Below, one piece after another: positions 10,626 through 21,100 of a stretch of 64,000 nucleotides of DNA. This stretch comes from Thinopyrum elongatum (taxonomy: Eukaryota; Streptophyta; Magnoliopsida; Poales; Poaceae), in contig CM022297.1 of assembly GCA_011799875.1 (NCBI GenBank), positions 541,120,795-541,184,794 on the forward strand, in the 5' to 3' direction. The first letter of the stretch is position 1; the number at the start of each line of letters is the position of its first letter. The notes under the pieces were generated by a model. The model made no database searches, had not been told where the DNA came from, and worked only from the letters and a program-made list of their open reading frames with translations. A program made the position numbers and the translations under genes.

Positions 10626-11633
10626 TCAGTAGCCTGGATGATAGTTGGGGTGCTGAGGAGCAGGCACCCACGGATCCCACTGTTGAGGCTCCTCCTCTGC
10701 TGCAGCCTGGTTGTTCCGGTAGGCGATAATATCCACATGCATAATCCTGTATCCGCCCCTGGCAATAGGATCAAACAAAGCAGGTGCAGGCAGTGGAATA
10801 ATATCATGAGTTCTCACACTAAAAACCAGGTTATAAGGAATAGGAATGTTAGGATAATCGATAGCAGTAAACTGGTGGTGATTCATAGCCGTGCGATCTA
10901 GGTAAACCTTGGGCAAAGGATAATCATGCAGGCGAATCTGAACATTAAAGTGAGCCGCCAAACGAGTGGCGTAAATGCCTCCATGAATTTTACCCTTGGA
11001 CTTATTAATGTGGAGGCGACGTGCCATAATAGCTCCCAAGCTATAAATGTTGTCGCCCTCTAGTGCACGACGCAAAACAACAAGGTCTGGTGAACTGAGT
11101 GCACCTACCTTCTCTCTAGCAAGCAAGCATTTTGTAATAAAAAGAGCAAAATAATGAACAGCAGGAAAATACAAGCCAGCGGCAGTGATACTCGACACCC
11201 CTCTCTCATCACCCACTGTCAGAGTACGATAGAAGCTTTCAAACTCTGCGGGCCTAGGCTGTGCCAGACTACCATCAGAAGGAAGCAAGCATATTTCACA
11301 AAATTCAGTAAGTGGTATCTGACGGGGTTCAGCATATAAATTAAACTGCACTTCAGGGGGGTTATTCCTAGGAAGGAAAGTAAAACGTTGCACAAACGAA
11401 TTTGTGAGGAGGTGATACTGTTCGCATTCAACTGTGATGAAGTCGGTGAGGCCGGCATTAGAAGTATATTGTGCAAACTCTTGAAGGATTCCAGCCTCTT
11501 CCATGAACGGGGTATGCGGCCATTTGCACGGCCGTAGCTCCGCCAATCTCCGAGTATGGAGATCACTATCAGATGACTCCCCAATCACTCCCTTGGAGTT
11601 CTTCTTCGAAGCAAACTTCCTAAAGATACTCAT
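10626..11633 (-). CDS. Athila accessory ORF (function unknown)
   Basis: The frame encodes about 335 residues from the ATG at 11633; the frame is open further upstream, but M-S-I-F-R-K is the likelier start. It resembles proteins encoded by grass Athila-type elements beside or downstream of gag-pol (Athila ORF-1-like). No membrane segment, zinc finger or catalytic motif is evident. The N-terminus is basic (K-F-A-S-K-K) and the C-terminus is rich in P, Q and H. It is intact, which is notable next to a missing polymerase, and may act in trans or be maintained by recent insertion. Function is unknown. Confidence 0.6.
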   Translation of the reverse strand: MSIFRKFASKKNSKGVIGESSDSDLHTRRLAELRPCKWPHTPFMEEAGILQEFAQYTSNAGLTDFITVECEQYHLLTNSFVQRFTFLPRNNPPEVQFNLYAEPRQIPLTEFCEICLLPSDGSLAQPRPAEFESFYRTLTVGDERGVSSITAAGLYFPAVHYFALFITKCLLAREKVGALSSPDLVVLRRALEGDNIYSLGAIMARRLHINKSKGKIHGGIYATRLAAHFNVQIRLHDYPLPKVYLDRTAMNHHQFTAIDYPNIPIPYNLVFSVRTHDIIPLPAPALFDPIARGGYRIMHVDIIAYRNNQAAAEEEPQQWDPWVPAPQHPNYHPGY

Positions 11634-12423
11634 GTTTTTCCTATGAACAAAAATTCTGAAATTTTTAGTCCACAAAATTTTCTCAACAAAACTCTACAAA
11701 ATTGGTAGCAACTACTCATAGGGAAGCATAGAGGCCATAGCAAGCATTCAAACCACTTAGAACTCTAAGAATCCAACATGCAAGCTCATCTACAGCAGCA
11801 CCAAGAGCAGCTAATTATTCAAAATATAAACTACTAAAGAAAAAACCAATTGGACACACGGACGAGTCACATACCAAGCAACAATCCCCTGAAACAGTTT
11901 CCGAAATGGAGCTTCGAGCAAAGAGATCGAAATCTGCGGGTTTGAGAGCAAGAACACGAGAGCAAGAGTAATGGTGAATTTTTTCTGGAGGTAGGTGATG
12001 ATGTGGGATGAAGAGATAAGTGAGGGGGCCCATGTGGGGACCACAACCCACCAGGGCGCGCCTGGGGGTCCTGGCGCGCCCAGGTGGGTTGTGCCCACCT
12101 GGTGCACCTCCCTCTGATATTATTTGCACCAGAAATTCTTAAATAATCAGAAAAAAATCGTATTAAATTTTCAGGGTATTCTGAGAACTTTTATTTTTGG
12201 GTCATTTTTTTATTCCACGGGAAAAAAATCAGAAAACAGACAAAACATGGCATTTTATTTTATTTAACTAATAGGAACAGGAAATAAAAGGTAGGGACAG
12301 AAGGTAGTGCTTACTAAATTCATCAACTTCATACCTCTAAAAAATGATCCATTAATAAGGTTGATCAAGTCTTATTAACAACCACTTTCGATTAGCATGA
12401 AACCGAAGAACTTTCGTAAATCA
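11634..12423. other. Spacer with an LTR-like segment between the two Gypsy ORFs
   Basis: Positions about 12020-12220 resemble the LTR segment around 8215-8390 in the same orientation. They share GTGGGGAC, GGGCGCGCC hairpin arms, GGTGGGTTGTGCCCACC, AGAAATTCTT and GAGAACTTTTATTT words. This could be a diverged internal promoter for the accessory ORF (inference). Confidence 0.5.
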
Positions 12424-15201
12424 CTAAGTTACCTCAACGGGGATATGAATGTCCCCAACAATACGCATTTCATATTTCTTTTTGGCAGTAGGTAGAGGTA
12501 GTTGAAAACTTCGAATAGTGATTGTCGGAGATTTTTCAATAACATTAATACCATTCTCTTGGAATTGTTTCTTCGGAAAGTGCACCGTATGCTCATTATC
12601 ATTGATATGAAAAGTGACTTTGCTTTTATTACAATCAGTAACAGCCCCTGCAGTATTCAAGAAGGGTCTACCAAGGATAATCGACATGTTGTCGTCCTCG
12701 GGCATCTCAAGTATAACAAAGTCAGTCAAAATAGTAACATTAGCAACAACAACGGGCACATCCTCACAAATACCGATAGGTATGCCAGTTGATTTGTCAG
12801 CCATTTGCAAATATATTTCAGTAGGTATGAGTTTATTCAAATCAAGTCTTTTATATAAAGAGAAAGGCATAACACTAACACCAGCTCCCAAATCACATAA
12901 AGCAGTTTTCACATAATTCTTTTTGATGGAGCAAGGTATAGTTGGTATTCCCGGATCTCCAAGTTTTTTAGGTACTCCATCTTTAAAAGTGTAATTAGCA
13001 AGCATGGTGGAGATTTCAGCTTCCGGTATTTTTCTCTTATTAGTGATGATGTCCTTCATGTACTTTGCATAAGGAGGCATTTTCAAGATATCAGTCAAGC
13101 GAGTACGCAAAAAGACTGGCCTCAGCATTTCAGCAAAGCGTTCAAATTCTTCATCATCTTTCTTTTTAGTTGTCTTAGGTGGAAAAGGCATAGGTTTTTG
13201 AACCCACGGTTCTCTTTCTTTACCGTGTTTTCTAGAAATAAAATCTCTTTTATCATAACGTGTATTCTTGGTTTGTGGGTTATCAAGATCAACAGCTGGT
13301 TCTATCTCAACATCATTGTCTGGTTCTTTATTATTTGTTTGAATTTCTTCATGAACCTCATCATTATCTTTTTCATTATCAGAAGGTGAATGTTCATTAC
13401 CAGATTGAGTTTCAGCATCAGAAATAGAAACATCATTATCATTATCAGGAGGTTTCTCTACTTCAGGTTCACTAGAAGCATGCAAAGTCCTATCATTTTT
13501 CTTTTTCTTTTTCTTTTTAGAAGGACTAGGTGCAGTGGTATTGTTCCTTTGTGAATCATGTTCAATTCTTTTTGGGTGTCCCTCAGGATAAAGTGGTTCC
13601 TGAGTCATTTTACCTTCTCTAGTTGCAACTCTAACAGCAAAGTCATGTATGTTGTTATTCATTTCATCAAGCAATTCTCTTTGAGATTTAGCAACTTGTT
13701 CTAACTGGGTTTGTACCATAGAAGCATGCTTCCCTACACCTCTAACATCATTTGAGATTCTAAATAACAAGTCACTCAAGCGAGCAATCATATCAGAATT
13801 GTATTTTAATTGTTTCATAACATTTGCATTGAAGTGATCTTGTTTTCTAATGTAATTCTCAAACTCATAAAGGCATTGGCTAGGGTGCATATTGTGAGGA
13901 TTATCATTATCATTGAATTTCATTAGAGAATTTACCTCTACCACCTTAGGCAGTGGTGGTGTATCAAGCCCATGTATTTCTTCAATAGGAGGTAAATTTT
14001 TGACATCCTCAGCTTTAATACCTTTTTCCTTCATAGATTTCTTTGCCTTTTGCATATCTTCGGGACTGAGATATAAAATACCCCTCTTCTTTGGAGTGGG
14101 TTTAGGCGGTGTTTCAGGAGGAGTCCAATCATCATAATTTTTCAATATATTATTCAATAGTTCTTCGGCTTGTCCAATAGTTCGTTCCCTGAAAACACAG
14201 CCAGCACAACTATCTAGGAAGTCCCTAGAAGCATCGGTCAGTCCATTATAGAAGATATCAAGTATTTCATTTTTCTTAAGAGGATGATCAGGCAAAGCAT
14301 TAAGTAGCTGGCAAAGCCTCCCCCAACCTTGTGGGAGACTCTCTTCTTCAATTTTCACAAAGTTAAATATTTCCTGTAAGGCAGCTTGTTTCTTATGAGT
14401 AGGAAAATATTTTTCAGAGAAGTAATAAATCATATCCTGGGGACTACGCACACAACCAGGAGCAAGAGTATTGTACCAAGCTTTAGCATCACCCTTTAAT
14501 GAGAACGGAAATAATTTGAGAATATAGTAATAGCGAGTTTTCTCATCATGAGTAAAAAGGGTGGCTATGTCATTCAACTTAGTAAGATGTGCCACAACAG
14601 TCTCAGTTTCATAACCATGGAAAGGATCAGATTCAACCAAAGTAATTAACTCTGGGTCGACAGAGAATTCATAATCCTTATCATCAATAAAGATAGGTGA
14701 GGTAGCAAACTTAGGATCATATTGCATTCTAGCATTCAGAGATTTTTCTTTATACTTGCATAATAATTTCTCTAGGTCATCTCTATCCTTACAAGCAAAA
14801 ATATCTCTACTTGTCTCCTCATTCATAACATAACCTTCCGGTACCTTAGGCAATTCATATCTAGGAGGGCTAGTTCTAGTAGGTGTTTCAAGAGTTTCCG
14901 TTTTGAGCTCATCATCAGATTCAACAACATCATGTTTTCTTACTCTAGCTATTTGTTCATCAAAAAATTCACCTAATGGCACATCATCATGAAGCAAGGC
15001 ACTAGCATCATCATAAGCATCATTCATAGCAGAAGTAGCATCATCAATAACTTGAGACATATCAGGATTAGTAGCATTTGGTGGTGTTGCAAGTTTACTT
15101 ATAACAAAAGGTGAATCTAAAGCGGAGTTGGATGGCAGTTCCTTACCTCCCCTCGTCTTAGAGGGAAAAATCTTAGTCTTAGCATCCTTCAGATTCTTCA
15201 T
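12424..15201 (-). CDS. Gag-protease polyprotein of the Gypsy element
   Basis: The protein is 925 residues and intact. Residues about 190-360 form a retrotransposon gag domain with K-G-D-A-K-A-W-Y and a following Y-F-P-T-H-K stretch. A lysine- and acid-rich linker follows (about 540-680), including a run of eight lysines. A pepsin-type retroviral protease lies near residues 740-890 with the active site C-D-L-G-A-G (about residue 769) and the I-I-L-G-R-P-F-L flap partner. Gag packages RNA and the protease matures the polyprotein. The frame ends after the protease with no pol, so pol has been deleted, not frameshifted. D-L-G-A in place of D-S/T-G-A is seen in Athila-like elements. Confidence 0.9.
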   Translation of the reverse strand: MKNLKDAKTKIFPSKTRGGKELPSNSALDSPFVISKLATPPNATNPDMSQVIDDATSAMNDAYDDASALLHDDVPLGEFFDEQIARVRKHDVVESDDELKTETLETPTRTSPPRYELPKVPEGYVMNEETSRDIFACKDRDDLEKLLCKYKEKSLNARMQYDPKFATSPIFIDDKDYEFSVDPELITLVESDPFHGYETETVVAHLTKLNDIATLFTHDEKTRYYYILKLFPFSLKGDAKAWYNTLAPGCVRSPQDMIYYFSEKYFPTHKKQAALQEIFNFVKIEEESLPQGWGRLCQLLNALPDHPLKKNEILDIFYNGLTDASRDFLDSCAGCVFRERTIGQAEELLNNILKNYDDWTPPETPPKPTPKKRGILYLSPEDMQKAKKSMKEKGIKAEDVKNLPPIEEIHGLDTPPLPKVVEVNSLMKFNDNDNPHNMHPSQCLYEFENYIRKQDHFNANVMKQLKYNSDMIARLSDLLFRISNDVRGVGKHASMVQTQLEQVAKSQRELLDEMNNNIHDFAVRVATREGKMTQEPLYPEGHPKRIEHDSQRNNTTAPSPSKKKKKKKNDRTLHASSEPEVEKPPDNDNDVSISDAETQSGNEHSPSDNEKDNDEVHEEIQTNNKEPDNDVEIEPAVDLDNPQTKNTRYDKRDFISRKHGKEREPWVQKPMPFPPKTTKKKDDEEFERFAEMLRPVFLRTRLTDILKMPPYAKYMKDIITNKRKIPEAEISTMLANYTFKDGVPKKLGDPGIPTIPCSIKKNYVKTALCDLGAGVSVMPFSLYKRLDLNKLIPTEIYLQMADKSTGIPIGICEDVPVVVANVTILTDFVILEMPEDDNMSIILGRPFLNTAGAVTDCNKSKVTFHINDNEHTVHFPKKQFQENGINVIEKSPTITIRSFQLPLPTAKKKYEMRIVGDIHIPVEVT

Positions 15202-15251
15202 AGTGAATAATTGATAATAATACCAAATGACTCAACAAATATAGCTATGCT

Positions 15252-15268
15252 CCCCGGCAACGGCGCCA
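15252..15268 (-). promoter_or_regulatory. Primer-binding site (tRNA-Asp-like)
   Basis: On minus, TGGCGCCGTTGCCGGGG begins 11 bases inside the 5' LTR end. It matches the tRNA-Asp 3' end complement used by Athila-type elements, and fixes the element orientation. Confidence 0.8.
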
Positions 15269-15279
15269 GAAAAAGGTCT

Positions 15280-16700
15280 TGATAACCCACAAGTATAGGG
15301 GACCGCAACAGTTTTCGAGGGTAGAGTATTCAACCCAAATTTGTAGATTCGACACAAGGGGAGCCAAAGAATATTTGTAAGTATTAGCAGCTGAGTTATC
15401 AATTCAACCACACCTGAAGATTAATTATCTTCAGCAAAGTGATCAGTAGCAAAGTCGTATGATAGTTTTGATAATAGTAGCAGCAACAATAGTAATGGTA
15501 ACAGTGATAGTAGTGATAATCTAGCAAGTGCAACAGTAACGGTAGCAGTAGTAACTTAGCAAGAACAATATGTAGGAAAATCGTAGGCATTGGATCGGTA
15601 ATTTGTTGGATGATATTCATCATGTAACAGTCATAACCTAGGGCGATACGGCACTAGCTCCAGTTCATAAATATAATGTAGGCATGTAATCCGTAAATAG
15701 GCATACGTGCTTATGGAAAGAACTTGCATGACATCTTTTGTCCTACCCTCCCGTGGCAGCGGGGTCCATAATGGAAACTAAGGGATATTAAGGCCTCCTT
15801 TTAATAGAGAACCGGAACAAAGCATTATCACACGATGAATACATGAACTCCTCAAACTACAGTCATCACCGGGAGTGGTCCCGACTATTGTCACTCCGGG
15901 GTTGCCGGATCATAACACGTAGTAGGTGACTATAACTTGCAAGATCGGATCTAGAACATGGATATAATGATGATAACATAAACGGTTCAGATCTGAAATC
16001 ATGGCACCCGGACCCAAAGTGACAAGCATTAAGCATGGCAAAGTGATAGCAACATCAATCTCAGAACATAATGGATACTAGGGATCAAGCCCTAACAAAA
16101 CTAACTCGATTACATGATGAATCTCATCCAACTCCTCACCGACCAGCGAGCCTACGAAGGAATTACTCACTCCCGGTGGGGAGCATCATGGAATTGGCGA
16201 TGGAGAAGGGTTGGTGATGACGAAGATCGAAGGTCCCCCTCTCCGGAGCCCCAAACGGACTCCAGATCTGGCCTCCCGATGAAGAACAGGAGGTGGCGGC
16301 GGCTCCGTCTCGCCAAACGCGATAATTCTTTCTCCCTGATTTTTTCTGAAATAATAGGATTTTATAGCGTCAGTTTTAGGGTCAGCGGGGCCACCAGGTG
16401 GGGACAACCCACCTGGGCGCGCCTGGGGGGGGGGGGGGGGCAGGCGCGCCCTTGTGGGTTGTGCCCACCCAGGTGCCCCTCAGGTGGCTCTTGGCTCCAG
16501 AAATTCTCTTATTTTGTATAAAAATTCCTCGCAAAGTTTCGTTCCATTTCGAGAACTTTTATTTCTGCACAAAAACAATACCTTGGTAGTTCTGCTGAAA
16601 ACAGCGTCAGTTCGGGGTTAGTTTCATTCAAATCATGCAAATTAGAGTCCAAAACAAGAGGAAAAGCGTTAGGAAAAGTAGATACGTTGGAGACGTATCA
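15280..16700 (-). repeat. 5' LTR of the Gypsy element (right in window)
   Basis: It is 1421 bp and pairs with 7100-8514. It has a run of about 18 G inside the hairpin loop (16423-16441), where the other LTR has about seven. It ends ACGTATCA followed by the TGCTG duplication. Confidence 0.95.
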
Positions 16701-16705
16701 TGCTG

Positions 16706-17344
16706 CCACACCGGATTTGCCGCCTACAGACCTCACACCTTGCTCTGGAGCAGATGTCGCCTTGTCGCTGCCAAGATTGTTCCTATATAGAAACGCAACC
16801 ACCAGAGAAGTAGGGATGCACCTCACTTGTTCGCCACGGATGCTAGAGCATACGTCCCCAGGACGACGGGATCAGAGGACAAAAGCCCACCACGTGATTG
16901 ACACCGCCGCAACACCTGTCACACTTGGGAACCCCAAACCCACCAGATCCACTGATCAGTGTGACACCAATGCCGCCAGCTTCCCAACGCCACCGAAAAT
17001 GGCCTCGTCGGAGAGATGGGAGAGTGGACGAACAATTATTCCGACGCGGCCCCATTCCCTCCACCAAAATGACGCCCCTGGAAACTCTAGCAATCCTATC
17101 TACACGCCAGACGCCGGACACGCCAGAGCGGCAATCGGAGGGGGGAGAGACTCACGGCCTCGCCGGCGAGATGAAGTGGATCCAGAGATGCCTCCCCGTC
17201 GCCTTCTCTCTACTGTAGAAGATGAAAGGGGAAAACGAGAGGCATCTAAACCAGTGCAAAAAGAAATAAACTAATAAAGGTTGTTCGATATCAATTCAGC
17301 ACAAAGTGCAAGAAGAAACGAAGGTCCGTCTTACTGTGCTTTTT
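16706..17344. other. Unclassified repeat, right half
   Basis: This is the continuation of the sequence interrupted at 7099. Minus-strand frames are open for about 90 codons with a C-x2-C...C pattern, but no family is certain. Short direct words flank a T-run at 17340 where the Copia element inserted. Confidence 0.4.
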
Positions 17345-18135
17345 TGTTGAAATCTGAGATGGGCTTAGGGCCCATATGACAATTTCAGAATAAATCTCTA
17401 AGGACCCATGTAGTGGCATGACAAGGGGTGGTGCGAAGTTTAGTCCCATACCGCTAGTGGAGGAGGAGTTTGACCTCCTTATAAGGGTTCCTCTTCTACA
17501 TGCTATTGGAGCTTGAGAAGAGAAGAGGCCCTCGCGCACTCCTCTGCCGCCTGCCTCGTCACGACGCGCCGCGCCGCGGGTTGCGGGATTGAGCCGAGCC
17601 GAGCTCACACCTATGCGCATCTCCACGCCACGTCATTCCTTTTGCTGCTGCTGCTGCCGCCGGCGACTCCATCCCATTCACCGCGTACACGGTTGACGGG
17701 AGAGCAGGCCTCCGAAACCCCGCCTCTCTGGACCCTGTACAAAAGAGGGGCGATTAGGTTTTTGGCAAGCGACTACGCGACTACTCGCCTCGGTTCATCT
17801 GCTTCCTCTACATCCACGTCAACTTCGTCATCGCCATGTCTTCCGACGCCGAACGTGCCGCCGCCGAGAAGATCGAAGCCGACAAGAAGGCCGCCGAGGA
17901 CACCGCGGCTGCCACTACCGGCGCCGCTGCATGGCCTACTGGAGGGTATAACTCGTTTATCCCACTCCTCTTGATTTCTGTGTTAGCAGTACTAGCGTTA
18001 TACGTAGATGTGTCTACTGTTTGCGTGGTACTTGCTTGTCTAGATCATAATCAGTATGTTATTAATTCAGTTAATGCCATGCTAGTGATTATTTCCTGGA
18101 TTAAATTAATCAAAAAATTGCCTATTTACTCAACA
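17345..18135 (+). repeat. 5' LTR of the Copia element, internally deleted
   Basis: At 791 bp it is shorter than its partner of 942 bp. The gap corresponds to 22901-23070 of the 3' LTR and includes the TATA box. The gag start codon (17836) lies inside this LTR. Confidence 0.93.
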
Positions 18136-21100
18136 ATCCAAAAACCTAATTTGTGTAGGCATTTTTCGGCTAGTGTCTTTGCCGCAGCACTGAAACCAGA
18201 TAAGTTTATCGGTACATACTTTCAGCGTTAGCAGACCAGACCCATCTTATGGCTCACGGCTATGAACGTGTTCTGGGTCGCCGGTGTCCCTTCCACGGGA
18301 ACGATTGCTCCTGAACAGAAGAAGGCGTTCAAGGAAGCCACCGTCGTATTTCTCGGAGCAGTTCTTAGCGTGATCGGAGATAAGTTGGTTGACGCATATT
18401 TACATGTGCGGGTTGCCAAGGACTTGTGGGAGGCGCTCGAATCTAAATTCGGGGCCACCGATACTGGGAGCGAGATGTACATTATAGAGCAGTTCCACGA
18501 TTACAAAATGGTTGAGAACCGTTTTGTATTGGAACAGGCTCATGAGATAATATGCATCGTGAAGGAGCTTGATTTTCTGAAGTGCGATTTACCGGGCAAA
18601 TTTGTCGCGGGCTGTATAATCGCTAAGCTCCCTAATTCTTGGAGGAACTTTACTACCACTTTGAAACATCAGAGGCGTCAATTCTCGGTAGAGGATATCA
18701 TCAGCCATCTGGGTGTTGAGCAGAACTCGAGAGGAAAGGAGTCGCACAGAAAAGGGGTCGAAGGAACTTCTGTGGCCAATATTGTGCATCAGAAGAACTT
18801 CAATTCCCACAAGCTCAAGGGAAAGAACGGTGTCCAACCGAGTGCCGACTTTAAGAAGAAGGGTAAGAAGACCTTCAAGAAGAACAAGAAGGGAGATGGC
18901 TGCTTTATTTGTGGTTCGGATGAACATTGGGCCAACACGTGCCCAAACAAGTACAAGAAGCCAGGGCAAGACTCTAACTCTGTCAATATGATTGTGAACA
19001 ATAATGAGAGTGGTGCTTCTGGGTACGGTAATTTATTTGTTGTATTTTCAGTTTGTCAATCCGCTGATTGGTGGGTCGACACAGGTGCAGGTGTTCATGT
19101 GTGTGCTGACATTTCATTGTTTTCTTCTTACCAAGCCATAGGTCACGGGTCTGTATTGATGGGGAATGGCGTGAGTGCTTCTGTTCATGGTGTTGGCACG
19201 GTCGATCTAAAGTTTACTTCGGGAAGGATTGTGCAGCTGAAGAACGTGCAACATGTCCCCGCCATCAAGAAGAACCTCGTTAGTGGCTCCCTTCTGTGTA
19301 GAGAAGGGTTTAAGTTGGTATTCGAGTCTAATAAATTAGTTGTTACAAAATATGGACTATTTGTTGGAAAGGGTTATGAATGCGGAGGCATGTTCCGCCT
19401 TTCTCTTGCAGATCTTTGGAATAAAGTCGTGAACAATATTCATTTGGATGTTAATGAATCTGAAATTTGGCATTCACGTCTTTGTCACATTACTTTCGGT
19501 GTTATGACGCGGCTAGCAAACATGAATTTAATCCCAAGTTTCACTTTAGCCAAAGGTTCTAAGTACCATTCGTGTGTGCAATCTAAGCAACCTCGCAAGC
19601 CTCACAAGGTAGCAGAGGAGAGACACTTGGCGCCATTGGAACTCATACATTCTGATCTTTGTGAGATGAATGGTGTGTTAACTAAAGGTGGAAAGAAATA
19701 TTTCATGACTTTGATAGATGATTCCACTAGATATTGCTATGTGTATCTGTTAAATACTAAACATGAGGCTCTATAGTACTTGAAAATCTATAAGGCAGAA
19801 GTTGAGAATCAACTTGAAAAGAAAATTAAACAAGTCCGGTCAGATCATGGTGGAGAGTACTTCTCGAAAGAGTTTGATACCTTTTGTGTGGAACATGGTA
19901 TTATTCACGAGAGGACGCCTCCCTACTCACCCCAGTCAAACGGGGTTGCCGAGCGGAAAAACCGTACTCTAACTGATTTGGTTAACGCCATGTTAGATAC
20001 GACGGGTTTATCCAAGGCATGGTGGGGGGAGGCTATAATGACATCATGTCATGTCCTGAATAAAGTTCCAACAAAGGATAATGAGATCACTCCATATGAG
20101 AAGTGGACGAAGAGAGGGACAACACTCTCGTACTTACGTACTTGGGGCTGCTTGGCGAAAGTCAATAATGTCGATCCCCAAAAAGCGTAAGCTTGGGCCA
20201 AAGACTGTGGACTGTGTTAATTTGGGCTATGCTATGAATAGCGTTGGCTATAGATTTCTAGTAGTGAAATCTGAGGTACCTGAAATGAAGGTCGGTACAA
20301 TTATGGAGTCTAAGGATGCTACATTCTTTGAGGATATTTTTCCCATGAGAGATACGCAAAGCACTTCTAGACAGGAATCTGAGGAGACTTCTGAACCTGC
20401 CATTCCGATGGAATATTATGAACAAACACATGATGAAAATCCCGAGGATGATGATGAGGAAACCCTTGGTAGGGGCAAGAGACAAAGGACTGTAAAGATC
20501 TTTGGTGATGATTTCCTCATATACCTCGTGGAAGATAATCCCACTTCTATTTCAGAAGCGTATGCATCTCCAGAAGCTGACTACTGGAAGGATGTGGTCC
20601 GTAGAGAGATGGATTCCATCATGGCTAACTGGACTTGGGAGATTACTGAACGTCCTTATGGTTGCAAACCATTGGGATGTAAGTGGGTGTTCAAGAAGAA
20701 GTTTAGGCCCAACGGTACGATTGAGAAGTATAAGGCTAGGCTTGTGGCCAAGGGCTATGCCCAGAAAGAAGAAGAAGGTTTCTTCGACACTTATTCACCT
20801 GTGGCGAGGCTGGCCACCATTCGAGTATTACTCTCGTTGGCGGCCTCGCATGGTCTTCTCATCCATCAGATGGATGTTAAGATGGATTTCCTGAACGGAG
20901 AGCTAAAGGAGGAAATCTATATGCAACAGCCTGATGGCTTTGTGATAGATGGTCAGGAAGGAAAGGTGTGTAAGTTGGTGAAATCTTTATAAGGCCTGAG
21001 ACAAGCGCCTAAGCAATGGCATGACAAGTTTAATGAAATGTTGACATCTGTTGGCTTTGTTGTTAATGAGGCTGACAAATGTGTATACTATCGCTATGGT

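Larger units (their letters stand above)
7100..16700 (-). mobile_element. Complete Athila-type Gypsy LTR retrotransposon, non-autonomous
   Basis: Two near-identical LTRs (7100-8514 and 15280-16700) begin TGATAACCCAC and end GACGTATCA. They are flanked by 5-bp duplications TGCTG (7095-7099 and 16701-16705). The element is transcribed on the minus strand: a primer-binding site lies at 15252-15268, a purine tract at 8515-8526, and both ORFs are on minus. Coding content is gag plus aspartic protease (12424-15201) and a second ORF (10626-11633). There is no reverse transcriptase, RNase H or integrase, so mobility would need proteins from a partner. The Athila assignment rests on the tRNA-Asp-like primer site, the protease motif D-L-G-A and the accessory ORF. 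A few percent LTR divergence suggests an insertion of moderate age. Confidence 0.93.

Noticed and set aside
10626..11633. A host gene for the 335-residue minus-strand ORF
   Set aside because: It lies inside a retrotransposon bounded by LTRs with matching target duplications, so it is element-encoded.
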